Shown here piece after piece: positions 52,164 through 60,944 of a stretch of 64,000 bases of DNA (positions are counted from its first letter, which is position 1; the number at the start of each line of letters is the position of its first letter). The notes below the pieces were generated by a model, which saw only the letters and a program-made list of their open reading frames with translations, searched no databases and was not told the DNA's origin. The DNA is from Streptacidiphilus sp. P02-A3a. GTDB lineage: Bacteria; Actinomycetota; Actinomycetes; Streptomycetales; Streptomycetaceae. The position numbers were made by a program, and so were the translations under genes. The stretch spans positions 186,001 through 250,000 of the forward strand of contig NZ_CP048289.1 of NCBI RefSeq assembly GCF_014084105.1, written 5' to 3'.

Positions 52164-52436
52164 TCAGTCGTCGTCGCCGGGATCGCCGGTCAACGCGTTC
52201 AACGGATCAGCCCACTCGATGACATCGACCTGGCGGCTGCCCCGGGACTCGATCACCAGTACCGGCGCGCCCTTGGCAAGGGGCTCGGGGGACCAGGCGA
52301 GGAAGGTCTCCGTACCGCCGCGGACGTGCACCAGGACCTCGCCGGGCCCTGCGGTTCCCCGGGTGCCGACGAGCAGCACACCGGTACGGCCGACCACTTG
52401 TTCGTCCGGGGCCATCAGTGGCCGCCCCCATTCCAT
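52164..52436 (-). CDS. small OB-fold NfeD-like partner of flotillin
   Basis: 90 residues from ATG 52436. VGRTGVLLVGTRGTAGPGEVLVHVRGG, quoted in part (VGRTGVLLVGTRG), followed by APVLVIESRGSRQVDVIEW is the beta-barrel pattern of NfeD C-terminal domains; the membrane helices of full NfeD are absent. The operon with flotillin matches the known NfeD-flotillin pairing. AGGAG in the gap serves the flotillin start. Confidence 0.75.
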   Translation of the reverse strand: MEWGRPLMAPDEQVVGRTGVLLVGTRGTAGPGEVLVHVRGGTETFLAWSPEPLAKGAPVLVIESRGSRQVDVIEWADPLNALTGDPGDDD

Positions 52437-52876
52437 CCGGTCCTGGGCTCCAGACCCTAGCGCTACCCGGTCCCCGGGCCCATCCCTGGGGAGCGGTGGA
52501 GTGGATCGCGGTGCCGGACGCGGGCGCGCCGCGGGCGCCGGACCGGGTGACCGCCGGCGCTCCGACCTGCCGCCGTCTCAGGTTAGCCAGCGTCAGCTGC
52601 CGCCGCCCGGGAGCCACGTCCGTCAGGGCGGCGGTCATCCGGGCGGCGGTCCATCCGGGTGGTTGCGGGGCGGGCGCGGGCGGGCGGCGGGCGCGCAAGT
52701 CCCCGGGCGGGGGTGCTGTCCCCCCGTTCAGGGGTGTCCATTCGGGCCCGAGTGGGCGACTATCACATCATCGGTCTCCCTGGCGTGGGCTGAAGTGTTT
52801 CTGACGGAGGGGTACATCTGGCCCGCTCATGGGGGAACGGTCAAGAGGACCCGCCTGACATCGTCTGAGGAGTTCC
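52437..52876. other. intergenic region, no gene seen
   Basis: About 440 bases between divergent genes. No supported ORF. It should contain the promoters of the flotillin operon and the protease. Confidence 0.45.
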
Positions 52877-54247
52877 ATGGAACGCCGCACCGCCCGCAAC
52901 CGCGCCACCAGGTCCGCCGCCGCGCTCACCGCCGGTGCCGCCGCGCTGCTGGTCTCCGCCGGGGCCGCCCCGGCCGGGAGCGGCACGGCCGCCGTCGCCG
53001 CGCCGCCGGTCCAGGTGGTCCCCGCCTCGATCGGGCAGACCTTGATATCCGGGATGAGTGCGCCGATCCCGACCTCGGCCTGCCTGACCAAGATCAAGGT
53101 GCGCTGCTACTCGCCGCTCCAGTACCAGACCGCGTACGACCTCGACCCGCTCTACCGCGCCGGGATCACCGGCAAGGGCCGGACCATCGTGCTGGTGGAC
53201 TCCTACGGTTCGCCGACCATCCAGCACGACCTGAACGTGTTCGACCGGACCTGGGGCCTGCCCGGGACCAGCGTCGACGTGGTCACGTGGGGCAAGCTCC
53301 CGGCCTGGAACCCCAAGGACAGCAACCAGACCGGCTGGGCCGGGGAGACCACCCTCGACGTCGAGTACGCGCACGCGATCGCCCCCGGCGCCCGGATCGT
53401 GCTGGTCGAGACCGCGGTGAACGAGAACGAGGGCACCAGCGGCCTGCCGCAGATGATGGACGCCGAGAAGTACCTGATCGACCACGGGGTCGGCGACGTC
53501 ATCTCGCAGAGCTTCGGCGCGACCGAGAACACCTTCCCCGGGTTCGGCAAGAACGGCACCCCCTCGCTGACCTCGCTGCGCTACGCCTTCACCGACGCCC
53601 AGCGCAAGGGCGTCACCGTGCTCGGCGCGGCCGGGGACGTCGGTGCCGCCAGTGAGACCACCGCCGGGGGCCTGTACAAGTACCCGGCCAACTCCTGGCC
53701 GTCCACCGACCCGCTGGTCACCTCCGTCGGCGGCACCGAGCTGACGCTGAACAACGCGGGCGCGCGCACCGCGCCGGACACCACCTGGAACGACGGCTAC
53801 GGCGCGGGCGGCGGCGGCTGGTCCTACGTCTTCTCCCGTCCGGCCTACCAGAACGGCGTGGCCGGAAAGGTCGGCACGCACCGCGGCACCCCCGACATCA
53901 GCATGAGCGCGGCGGTCAACGGCGGCGCCTGGGTGTACTCCTCGTACCTGCCCAACCAGGGCTGGGGGGTCGTCGGCGGCACCAGCGAGGCGGCGCCGCT
54001 GTTCTCCGGCATCGTCGCGCTGGCCGACCAGAAGGCGGGCCACCGGCTCGGCCTGATCAACCCGGAGCTGTACGGCCTGGCCGAGAGCGACGCGGCCGGG
54101 AACGGCATCGTCGACGTGACCACCGGCAACAACAGCTACGGCGGGGTCAAGGGGAACCAGGCCGGGCCCGGCTACGACCTGGCCACCGGCTGGGGCACCG
54201 TGAACGGCGCACTCTTCGTGGACTCGCTGGCGGCGCACTCGCGCTGA
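52877..54247 (+). CDS. secreted sedolisin-type (S53) serine protease
   Basis: 456 residues from ATG 52877 (GAGGAG upstream). Signal peptide to about residue 40. Catalytic Glu157 and Asp161 in WAGETTLDVEYAH (ExxxD) and Ser370 in GGTSEAAPLFSG, with SQSFGATE before. The last part has the Ca-site-like NGIVDVTTGNNSYG and GPGYDLATGWGTVNG. Sedolisins are acid-active carboxyl-serine proteases made with a propeptide; here the prodomain is short or absent. Extracellular; a hairpin follows the gene. Confidence 0.9.
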   Translation: MERRTARNRATRSAAALTAGAAALLVSAGAAPAGSGTAAVAAPPVQVVPASIGQTLISGMSAPIPTSACLTKIKVRCYSPLQYQTAYDLDPLYRAGITGKGRTIVLVDSYGSPTIQHDLNVFDRTWGLPGTSVDVVTWGKLPAWNPKDSNQTGWAGETTLDVEYAHAIAPGARIVLVETAVNENEGTSGLPQMMDAEKYLIDHGVGDVISQSFGATENTFPGFGKNGTPSLTSLRYAFTDAQRKGVTVLGAAGDVGAASETTAGGLYKYPANSWPSTDPLVTSVGGTELTLNNAGARTAPDTTWNDGYGAGGGGWSYVFSRPAYQNGVAGKVGTHRGTPDISMSAAVNGGAWVYSSYLPNQGWGVVGGTSEAAPLFSGIVALADQKAGHRLGLINPELYGLAESDAAGNGIVDVTTGNNSYGGVKGNQAGPGYDLATGWGTVNGALFVDSLAAHSR

Positions 54248-54292
54248 CCCGCTCGCTCGGACCGGTCCGAAGCACCAGGCCCACGGCACGAC

Positions 54293-54324
54293 GTGCCCCG
54301 GAACGCCGCCGCGTTCCGGGGCAC
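54293..54324 (+). terminator. 14-bp perfect hairpin after protease gene
   Basis: GTGCCCCGGAACGC pairs with 54311-54324 across four bases. Confidence 0.7.
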
Positions 54325-54497
54325 CGCGCGTTTCCGGCCGCCGTGCCTTCCGGCCGGTGGGGCGGTCCCGGTCGGCCGAACGGCCGAGGGCGGATCGTTT
54401 CGGCTTGCCCGTTCGGGTGAGCGGGCGTGTCCCCCCGCCGCTGCCCGGGGACAGCTCCCGGCGTCGGGTCCGTCCCCAAGCAGAAGGAATGTCCCCC

Positions 54498-54842
54498 ATG
54501 CGTCTCCGCAGCACCGTCGCCGCCGCCCTCGCCGCCGCCGCTCTCGTGCTCACCCTGCCCACCTCGGCCGAGGCGGCGGGCGGCCACTTCACCTACGTCT
54601 TCCACGACCGGTCGGGCGGCCTGCGGGTCGGCGAGCTCGTCGACCCGCCGAGCCGGGAGTGCCTGACCCTGCCGGAGGCCCGGGACGAGTACGCGCCGCC
54701 CGCCGACAGCCCGCGGAACTACACCGACGCGACCGCCGTGGTCTTCACCGGGGTCGACTGCACCGGTGACTACTTCAGCCTGCGCCCCTTCGGCGGCTAC
54801 GGCTCCGAGCGGCTGAAGCTGCGCTCGGTGCTGTTCTCCTGA
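54498..54842 (+). CDS. small secreted protein
   Basis: 114 residues; ATG 54498 is favoured over ATG 54489 because AAGGA abuts the latter. Signal peptide to AEAAGG. The mature part (HFTYVFHDRSGGLRVGELVD, ATAVVFTGVDCTGDYFSLRP) has two Cys that could form one disulphide and resembles crystallin-like or inhibitor-like beta proteins. Function unknown. It follows the protease, so an inhibitor role is a guess only. Confidence 0.6.
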   Translation: MRLRSTVAAALAAAALVLTLPTSAEAAGGHFTYVFHDRSGGLRVGELVDPPSRECLTLPEARDEYAPPADSPRNYTDATAVVFTGVDCTGDYFSLRPFGGYGSERLKLRSVLFS

Positions 54843-55082
54843 GCCTGGCCGTCCGGGCCGTGCTCCGGAGCCGGGCCGCCCGGGAGGCCGGTCCGGCCGC
54901 CGGATTCCGCTGAGCGTCCGTCAGGCGGCGTCCCGATCCGCGTCGGTACGCCGCCGCTCCGCCCCGGCCTCGGACGATTCGCAGGCCGGGCCGGTGCGGG
55001 CGGCGGCCGGGCCCCGCCTCGGGGGCGCTGACCTCGGACGCCGCCCGCCCGCCGATTTCGATGGTTCCCCTTGACAGCGCAA

Positions 55083-55119
55083 ATTGGCCTAGGCCAATAT
55101 CCGATTGGTCTGGACCAAC
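55083..55119. promoter_or_regulatory. two dre-like (DasR) operators in tandem
   Basis: ATTGGCCTAGGCCAAT (55083-55098, perfect palindrome) and ATTGGTCTGGACCAAC (55104-55119) both fit the DasR consensus ACTGGTCTAGACCACT. Their centres are 21 bp apart, two helical turns. They lie 48-84 bases before the hexosaminidase start. Confidence 0.8.
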
Positions 55120-55166
55120 AGCCCAGGTAGCGGTTTGCGCGTAGGCACTATCGGAAGGCCCGGTTG

Positions 55167-56684
55167 ATGTTGTCTAGTACGCCCAGTCAGGAGCTGCGAC
55201 GACTCGCGCTCTCCCTGGTGCAGCCCGGCTTTGTCGGCACCCAGGCACCTGAGTGGGTACTGCGGCGGATCAGCGAGGGCCTCGGGGCCGTCGTGCTGTT
55301 CTCGCGCAACATCGCCACCCCGGCCCAGGTCGCCCGGCTCACCGCACAGCTCCGCGCCGAGAACCCCAACCTGATCATCGCCATCGACGAGGAGGCCGGG
55401 GACGTCACCCGGATCGAGTCCTGGACCGGCTCGACCCGCCCCGGCAACTTCGCCCTCGGCACCGTCGACGACGTCGAGCTGACCGAGTCGGTCGCCCGCG
55501 ACCTGGGCCGGGAGCTGCACGCCGCCGGGGTCAGCCTCAACTACGCGCCCAGCGCCGACGTGAACTCCAACCCGCGGAACCCGGTGATCGGCGTCCGCTC
55601 CTTCGGCGCCAGCACCGACCTGGTCTCCCGCCACTCCGCCGCCTGGATCCGGGGCCTCCAGTCGGCCGGGGTCGCCGCCTGCGCCAAGCACTTCCCCGGC
55701 CACGGCGACACGGCCGTCGACTCGCACCACGGGCTGCCCAGCTACAACGCCAGCGTCGAGGAGATAGCCGCCCAGGCACTGCCGCCGTTCCGGGCCGCGC
55801 TGGACGCGGGCGTGCGCGCGGTGATGAGCGGCCACCTGCTGGTCCCCGCCTACGACCCGGTGAACCCGGCCACCATGAGCCGCCGGATCCTGGTCGACCT
55901 GCTGCGCACCGAGCTCGGCTTCGACGGCCTGGTGGTCACCGACGGCATCGAGATGGGCGCGGTCACCAACCTGTACGGGATCGACGGCGCCACCGTCCGG
56001 GCGGTCGTCGGCGGCGCGGACGCGATCTGCGTCGGCGGCGAGAGCGCCGACGAGGGCACCGTCGACCTGCTGATCAACGCCCTGGTGGACGCGGTCGCCA
56101 CGGGTGAGCTGAGCGAGGAGCGGCTGGCCGACGCCGCCGCCCGGGTCAGCGCCTTCGCCGACTGGTCCACCGCCCGCGCGGCGGCGGTCCCGACCGACCG
56201 GATCAGCGGCGACATAGGCTTCGTGGCCGCGCGCCGGGCGATCCGGATGACCGAGGCCGCCCAGGGAGCGCTCCCGCTGAAGGCCGCGCCGCACGTGGTC
56301 GAGCTGGTGCCGACGATGAACCTGGCGATCAGCAAGGAGACGCCCTGGGGCGTGGCCACTCCGCTGCGGGAGCGGCTGCCCGGAACCACCTTCGTCCGGG
56401 TGCAGCGGGACGACCTGGAGCCGCAGAGCCCGGTGCTGGACGACCTGGGGCTGGCCCCGGCGGCCGGTCGCCCGCTGGTGGTCGTGGTCCGCGACGCCGC
56501 CCGGCACGACTGGATGGCCGAGGCGCTGGCGCAGCTGCTGCGGGCCCGTCCGGACGCGGTGGTGGTGGAGATGGGCCTGCCCGGCGCCCTGGACGCGGAG
56601 GTGCTGCAGATCGCCACCCACGGTGCCACCATCGCCTCGGGGGTGGCCGCCGCCGAACTGCTGGTCGGCACCGGTCGGGTCTGA
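55167..56684 (+). CDS. GH3 beta-N-acetylhexosaminidase
   Basis: 505 residues from ATG 55167 (GGAAGG upstream). NagZ-type GH3 barrel: AIDEEAGDVTRIE, KHFPGHGDTAVDSHHGLP containing the catalytic Asp/His dyad loop, and the nucleophile in VVTDGIEMGAV. A C-terminal alpha/beta domain (about 370-505) is also present. It releases N-acetylglucosamine from muropeptides or chitin-derived oligosaccharides in the cytoplasm (no signal peptide). Two dre-like sites upstream indicate control by DasR, the GlcNAc regulator. Confidence 0.9.
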   Translation: MLSSTPSQELRRLALSLVQPGFVGTQAPEWVLRRISEGLGAVVLFSRNIATPAQVARLTAQLRAENPNLIIAIDEEAGDVTRIESWTGSTRPGNFALGTVDDVELTESVARDLGRELHAAGVSLNYAPSADVNSNPRNPVIGVRSFGASTDLVSRHSAAWIRGLQSAGVAACAKHFPGHGDTAVDSHHGLPSYNASVEEIAAQALPPFRAALDAGVRAVMSGHLLVPAYDPVNPATMSRRILVDLLRTELGFDGLVVTDGIEMGAVTNLYGIDGATVRAVVGGADAICVGGESADEGTVDLLINALVDAVATGELSEERLADAAARVSAFADWSTARAAAVPTDRISGDIGFVAARRAIRMTEAAQGALPLKAAPHVVELVPTMNLAISKETPWGVATPLRERLPGTTFVRVQRDDLEPQSPVLDDLGLAPAAGRPLVVVVRDAARHDWMAEALAQLLRARPDAVVVEMGLPGALDAEVLQIATHGATIASGVAAAELLVGTGRV

Positions 56685-56699
56685 TCCGGGTCGAACGGA

Positions 56700-56734
56700 C
56701 GAGGGGCGGTACCGGATCCCGGTACCGCCCCTCG
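56700..56734. terminator. 16-bp perfect hairpin between convergent genes
   Basis: CGAGGGGCGGTACCGG pairs with 56719-56734 across ATC. Confidence 0.75.
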
Positions 56735-56744
56735 CGTCGGTCGG

Positions 56745-57671
56745 TCAGGCGCGCCAGGCGGGGAGGCCGACGGTGGTGGTGGACCGGACCGGCTGGCCGG
56801 AGCCGTTGGCCGCGAGGGTGACGATGCCGGTCGGGGTGCGCGCGGCGATGGTGCTGCCGTCGGTCGACCAGGTGGGCTCGGTGTAGTCGGTGGTGGCGTG
56901 CGGGGTCAGGTCCTTGACCGTGCCGGTCACCACGTTCTCGACCAGGAGGTGGTCGTGCCCGGCGACCGAGCGGACGAAGACCACGTCTTCCACGTCGGCC
57001 ACCGGCGACAGCGAGGGCTCGGAGCCGCGGGCGAGCGTCCCGCCCTGCTGCCGGGTGTAGTCGTCGCGGAAGTAGACGTAGCCGTTGGTGTTCTCGTAGA
57101 CGGCGGTGCCGAAGGTCCCGGCGCTGTTCGCCCAGGAGTTGCCGGTCATCGGCGGCGCGACGGTGTCGTCGCCCGACTCGCTGCCCAGCGGCAGCAGCTG
57201 CGGCTTGCCGTGGTGGGCGGTGGCGGACACGTAGTCCAGCTGGTCCACGCCCTTGGCGTCGACCGTGAAGATGATGTTGTCACGGCTGGGGATCCCGTCC
57301 GTCGAGTTCCCGTGCACGACCTCGAAGGTCGGGTGGGACCAGGTCTGCCGACCGGGGTTCACCGCGACGACCACCCGTCCGCTGCCGTTCGGGTTGGCGG
57401 TGACCAGGTTGCCCGAACCGTCGATGAACACGGCCTTGCTGCCGTCGGGGGACCAGGCGAGGTCCCGGACGGTGACGCCGAAGTTCACCCAGTGGCCGTT
57501 GATCAGCACCGAGTGGCTGCCGTTGCTGACGGTCAGTTCGCCGTGCGCGGCGGCGACCGGGGTGGCCGGGACGGCCGCGACGGCGGCACCGGCGGAGCCG
57601 ATCAGGGCGACGCCGCTGATGGCGGCGGAGACGACGAGGGCGGCGGCGCCGGTACGGAGACGGTTCAGCAT
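56745..57671 (-). CDS. secreted PD40/TolB-like beta-propeller protein
   Basis: 308 residues from ATG 57671. Sec signal peptide (LNRLRTGAAALVVSAAISGV, cleavage near AVA). The propeller begins at HGELTVSNGSHSVLINGHWV; blades include VRDLAWSPDGSKAVFIDGSG and STIAARTPTGIVTLAANGSG. About half of its motifs are identical to the lipoprotein at 49707-50774, but the lipobox and the long spacer are missing, so this copy would be released. It may bind the same ligand. Confidence 0.8.
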   Translation of the reverse strand: MLNRLRTGAAALVVSAAISGVALIGSAGAAVAAVPATPVAAAHGELTVSNGSHSVLINGHWVNFGVTVRDLAWSPDGSKAVFIDGSGNLVTANPNGSGRVVVAVNPGRQTWSHPTFEVVHGNSTDGIPSRDNIIFTVDAKGVDQLDYVSATAHHGKPQLLPLGSESGDDTVAPPMTGNSWANSAGTFGTAVYENTNGYVYFRDDYTRQQGGTLARGSEPSLSPVADVEDVVFVRSVAGHDHLLVENVVTGTVKDLTPHATTDYTEPTWSTDGSTIAARTPTGIVTLAANGSGQPVRSTTTVGLPAWRA

Positions 57672-57921
57672 GTCGGTTTTCCCCCAGGGACGTTGGTCGA
57701 GGACCTTGGTCGGGCAGTGGTCGGCGCCCGCACGCTGTGCCAGCCGCGTCGGTGCGATGAGAGAAGCCTGTCAGCCGTGAGTCGCTGAACTGTCCGGCCC
57801 GTGTCACAGCTGGGCAACACGCGACGCCGGGCGCTGGTCGGGCCGGTGACCGCACAGCTGACCGGTGGGTGGCGCGCGCGGCTGCGGGGCGCACGCTCCC
57901 CGGTGCGGCACAGTGGTGCGC

Positions 57922-59310
57922 ATGAGCTGGTTCGACGCCCCCGGGTACTGGCTCGGCCGCCTGCTGCTGCAACGGACGCTGGCCGGGGTGTACCTGTTCG
58001 GGTTCCTCGCCGCGGCCCGCCAGTGCCGGGCGCTGATCGGCGAGCACGGGCTGCTGCCGGTGCCCCGGTACCTCGCGCACTCGACCGCGCGGGAGAGCCC
58101 GTCGCTGTTCCGGCTGCACTACTCGGACCGCTTCCTCGCCGCCGTGGCCTGGACCGGGGTGGCCCTGGCCGCCGCTGCCGCCGCCGGGCTGACGGACGCG
58201 CTGCCGCTCGGCGGCGGCATGCTGGTCTGGCTGCTGCTGTGGGCGCTGTACCTGTCCATCGTCAACGTCGGCCAGACCTGGTACGGGTTCGGTTGGGAGT
58301 CGCTGCTGCTGGAGACCGGCGCGCTGGCGGTGTTCCTGGGCAACGGGCGGGTCGCGCCGCCGTGGCCGGTGCTGCTGCTGGTCCGCTGGCTGCTGATCCG
58401 GGTGGAGGTGGGGGCCGGGCTGATCAAGCTGCGCGGGGACCGCTGCTGGCGGGATCTGACCTGCCTGTACTACCACCACGAGACCCAGCCGATGCCGGGC
58501 CCGTTCAGCTGGTGGTTCCACCGGCTGCCGGCCCCGCTGCACCGGGTCGAGGCCGCCGCCAACCACGTGGTGCAGCTGGGCGCGCCGATCGCGGTGCTGC
58601 TGCCGCAGCCGGTGCCGACGGTCGCGGCCGGACTGATCGTGCTGACCCAGCTGTGGCTGGTCTGCTCGGGCAACTTCGCCTGGCTGAACTGGCTGACCAT
58701 CACCCTGGCGCTGGGCGCGGTCAGCGGCGGCGGCAGCCGGGCCTACCCGGCCACCCCGGTCTGGTTCCAGGTCTGCGTGCTCGGCTACACCGCGCTGGTG
58801 CTGGCGCTCAGCTACCGGCCCGCGCGGAACCTGCTGTCGCGCCGTCAGGTGATGAACCGCTCCTTCGACCCGCTCCACCTGGTCAACAGCTACGGCGCGT
58901 TCGGCAGCGTGACCAGGCTCCGGCACGAGGTGGTGATCGAGGGCAGCGCCGACGGACTGACCTGGCTGGCCTACGAGTTCAAGGGCAAGCCGGGGGATCC
59001 GCGGCGCCGGCCGCGGCAGTGGGCGCCGTACCACCTGCGGCTGGACTGGCTGATGTGGTTCGCCGCGCTCAACCCCGGCTACGCGCGCCCGTGGCTGGGC
59101 GCGCTGCTGCGCAAACTGCTGGACGGCGACCGGGACACGCTGCGGCTGCTGCGCGGCAACCCCTTCGCCGACCGGCCGCCGGAGCGGATCCGGGCGGTGC
59201 TCTACCGCTACCGGTTCACCACCGGGGCGGAGCGGCGGGCCGGTGGCGCCTGGTGGCATCGGGAACGGGTCGGTGAGTACCACCGGACACTGTCCCGGTC
59301 ACATCGTTAG
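57922..59310 (+). CDS. lipase maturation factor-like membrane protein
   Basis: 462 residues from ATG 57922. About eight hydrophobic segments (GVYLFGFLAAARQC, LVWLLLWALYLSIVNVGQTW, VLLLVRWLLIRVEVGAGLIK). The LMF1-like signatures GLIKLRGDRCWRDLTCLYYH and QPMPGPFSWWFH are present, and the C-terminal soluble domain has RLDWLMWFAALNPGYA. In animals LMF1 folds lipases in the ER; bacterial homologues are of unknown role. No lipase gene is adjacent. Confidence 0.85.
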   Translation: MSWFDAPGYWLGRLLLQRTLAGVYLFGFLAAARQCRALIGEHGLLPVPRYLAHSTARESPSLFRLHYSDRFLAAVAWTGVALAAAAAAGLTDALPLGGGMLVWLLLWALYLSIVNVGQTWYGFGWESLLLETGALAVFLGNGRVAPPWPVLLLVRWLLIRVEVGAGLIKLRGDRCWRDLTCLYYHHETQPMPGPFSWWFHRLPAPLHRVEAAANHVVQLGAPIAVLLPQPVPTVAAGLIVLTQLWLVCSGNFAWLNWLTITLALGAVSGGGSRAYPATPVWFQVCVLGYTALVLALSYRPARNLLSRRQVMNRSFDPLHLVNSYGAFGSVTRLRHEVVIEGSADGLTWLAYEFKGKPGDPRRRPRQWAPYHLRLDWLMWFAALNPGYARPWLGALLRKLLDGDRDTLRLLRGNPFADRPPERIRAVLYRYRFTTGAERRAGGAWWHRERVGEYHRTLSRSHR

Positions 59311-59413
59311 CGGAGGAAACGATGGTTAACGAGACCGAAGCGTTTGTTTCATCTAGTCTCTTCGGTGGGGAACATAGAAGCTGTGCCTGCGGGTACGGGG
59401 TCTAGCCACCCAA

Positions 59414-59429
59414 CAAACATACAGGTTTG
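59414..59429. promoter_or_regulatory. ARE-like palindrome upstream of GBL-receptor gene
   Basis: CAAAC-ATACAG-GTTTG is a 5+6+5 inverted repeat 38 bases before the ATG at 59467, with the same geometry as the site at 60856. It suits autoregulation by a ScbR/ArpA-type protein. Confidence 0.5.
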
Positions 59430-59466
59430 GCTGTTTCTGCCGAAGCGAACAGATGGAGGTCCCCTG

Positions 59467-60090
59467 ATGGCGCGACAGGAGCGGGCCGAGAAGACACGGC
59501 AGACGATCATCGAGGCGGCGGCCGAGGTCTTCGACCAGCACGGGTTCGCCGGGGCCAGTGTCTCCGAGATCCTGGCCAGGGCCGGGGTGACCAAGGGAGC
59601 GCTCTATTTCCACTTTCCGTCCAAGGAGGCCATCGCCGAGGAGATCGAGGGCTCGGAGGTGGCCGCGCTGACCGCGCTCAGCAACGCCTCCGGTCCGTTT
59701 CTCCAGGCGATCATCGACCTCTCGCACACCATGGCGCAGGCGCTGCGGGACAGTCCGATCGTCCGGGCGAGCATCAGACTGTCGATCGAGAGCTCCTTCT
59801 CCGAGCCGTCACCGGGGCCCTACCTGGCCTCGATCGAACTGGTCCGGATCCTGCTGCTGCGGGCCCAGGGCGAGGGAACGGTCAGGCTGGACCTGGACGT
59901 CGACGCGGCGGCGCGGTTCATCATCAGCTCCTTCGCCGGGACCCAGATCGTCTCCCAGGTCTTCACCGGGCGCCGGGATCTGGAGCAACGGCTGGTCGAG
60001 CTCTGGGAGTTCCTGCTGCCCGGGCTCGCTGTTCCGGGCGCCACCCGGGACCTGCGGCTGTCCGCGCCGCAGCCGGTCGACGTAGGGTGA
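59467..60090 (+). CDS. gamma-butyrolactone receptor-type TetR regulator
   Basis: 207 residues from ATG 59467 (GGAGG upstream). MARQERAEKTRQTIIEAAAE and GASVSEILARAGVTKGALYFHF form the DNA-binding head in the ScbR/ArpA style, and FPSKEAIAEEI follows. The C-terminal pocket is shorter in obvious Trp residues than classical receptors. GBL receptors repress antibiotic and morphological genes until an autoregulator binds. No AfsA-like synthase is in the window, so the ligand source is elsewhere or this is an orphan receptor. Confidence 0.85.
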   Translation: MARQERAEKTRQTIIEAAAEVFDQHGFAGASVSEILARAGVTKGALYFHFPSKEAIAEEIEGSEVAALTALSNASGPFLQAIIDLSHTMAQALRDSPIVRASIRLSIESSFSEPSPGPYLASIELVRILLLRAQGEGTVRLDLDVDAAARFIISSFAGTQIVSQVFTGRRDLEQRLVELWEFLLPGLAVPGATRDLRLSAPQPVDVG

Positions 60091-60211
60091 TCTGGGCCCG
60101 ATCGTTTCCCGGGCCTGGGTGAAACCACAAAACAGCACGATCAGTTTGCTCCACTTGACCCCCTCCGGGCGGGCCGGGGGGAAACGGGCTGCTCGTACAG
60201 GGAGAACTGTC

Positions 60212-60853
60212 ATGCCCATGCAGAAGCGGGCGGAGTGCACCAGGCAGCGGCTGATCCAGGCGGCGGCGGAGCTCATCGACGGCGGCGCGGACGCCCTCGG
60301 CGGCGTCGACCCGCTGCCCGGGATGGAGCTGATCAGCAGGACGGCGGGGGTCTCCAAGGGTGCGCTGTACTACCACTTCAGATCCAAGGAGGAGTTGCTG
60401 GAGGCGGTCGGGGCGGAGGCGCGCGAGGTGCTCTCGACACTGGTGGCGAGGCACTCCCGGGCCGACGCGGCGGAGGCCGGACTGCGGGCGGTGATCGGCC
60501 TGGGCGCGGCGGTGGCCCGGCGGTTGGACCACGATCCGGTCTGCCGGGCCGGGATCCGGCTGAGCTGCGCGGCGCTGCGGCTGCCGCCGGGGGAGGCCTA
60601 CGCGGACTGGATGGAACCGGTGGAGGCGCTGCTCGCGGCGGCCGCCGAGCAGGGCGAGCTGCGGGCCGGCGTGCACCCCCGGGAGGCCGCCTCCTCACTG
60701 CTGGTACTGGCGCTCGGCGGGCTGGCGCTGTGCGAGAGCAACCCCGGCCGGTCCCGGGCCGACACCGTCTCCCAACTGTGGACGATGGTCCTGCCGATGC
60801 TGGCCGCCCCGGAGCTCGCGGATGCGCTGGGGCGCAACACCGAGTTCATTTGA
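60212..60853 (+). CDS. TetR regulator, GBL-receptor paralogue
   Basis: 213 residues from ATG 60212 (GGGAG upstream). MPMQKRAECTRQRLIQAAAEL and GMELISRTAGVSKGALYYHFRS form the head; a Gly/Asp-rich insert (GGADALGGVDPLP) occurs before the helix-turn-helix, where relatives are compact. Tandem with the GBL-receptor-type gene at 59467. It ends just before the promoter palindrome of the PaaK-like gene, which one of the two regulators probably controls. Confidence 0.8.
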   Translation: MPMQKRAECTRQRLIQAAAELIDGGADALGGVDPLPGMELISRTAGVSKGALYYHFRSKEELLEAVGAEAREVLSTLVARHSRADAAEAGLRAVIGLGAAVARRLDHDPVCRAGIRLSCAALRLPPGEAYADWMEPVEALLAAAAEQGELRAGVHPREAASSLLVLALGGLALCESNPGRSRADTVSQLWTMVLPMLAAPELADALGRNTEFI

Positions 60854-60878
60854 CAAACCGTCCGGTCGGTTCTTCAAT
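60850..60878 (+). promoter_or_regulatory. promoter with palindromic operator filling the spacer
   Basis: TTGACA (60850-60855) and TTCAAT (60873-60878) are separated by 17 bases. The spacer starts with the palindrome AACCG-TCCGGT-CGGTT (60856-60871), whose AACCG/CGGTT arms resemble ARE boxes. A bound TetR protein would exclude polymerase directly. It drives the gene starting at 60945. Confidence 0.65.
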
Positions 60879-60944
60879 CGAGTCGGACGGAATGTGCAAT
60901 GCATTGGCAGACCCCCGCCGGGGTCCGGTGGAAGGACGCATCGC

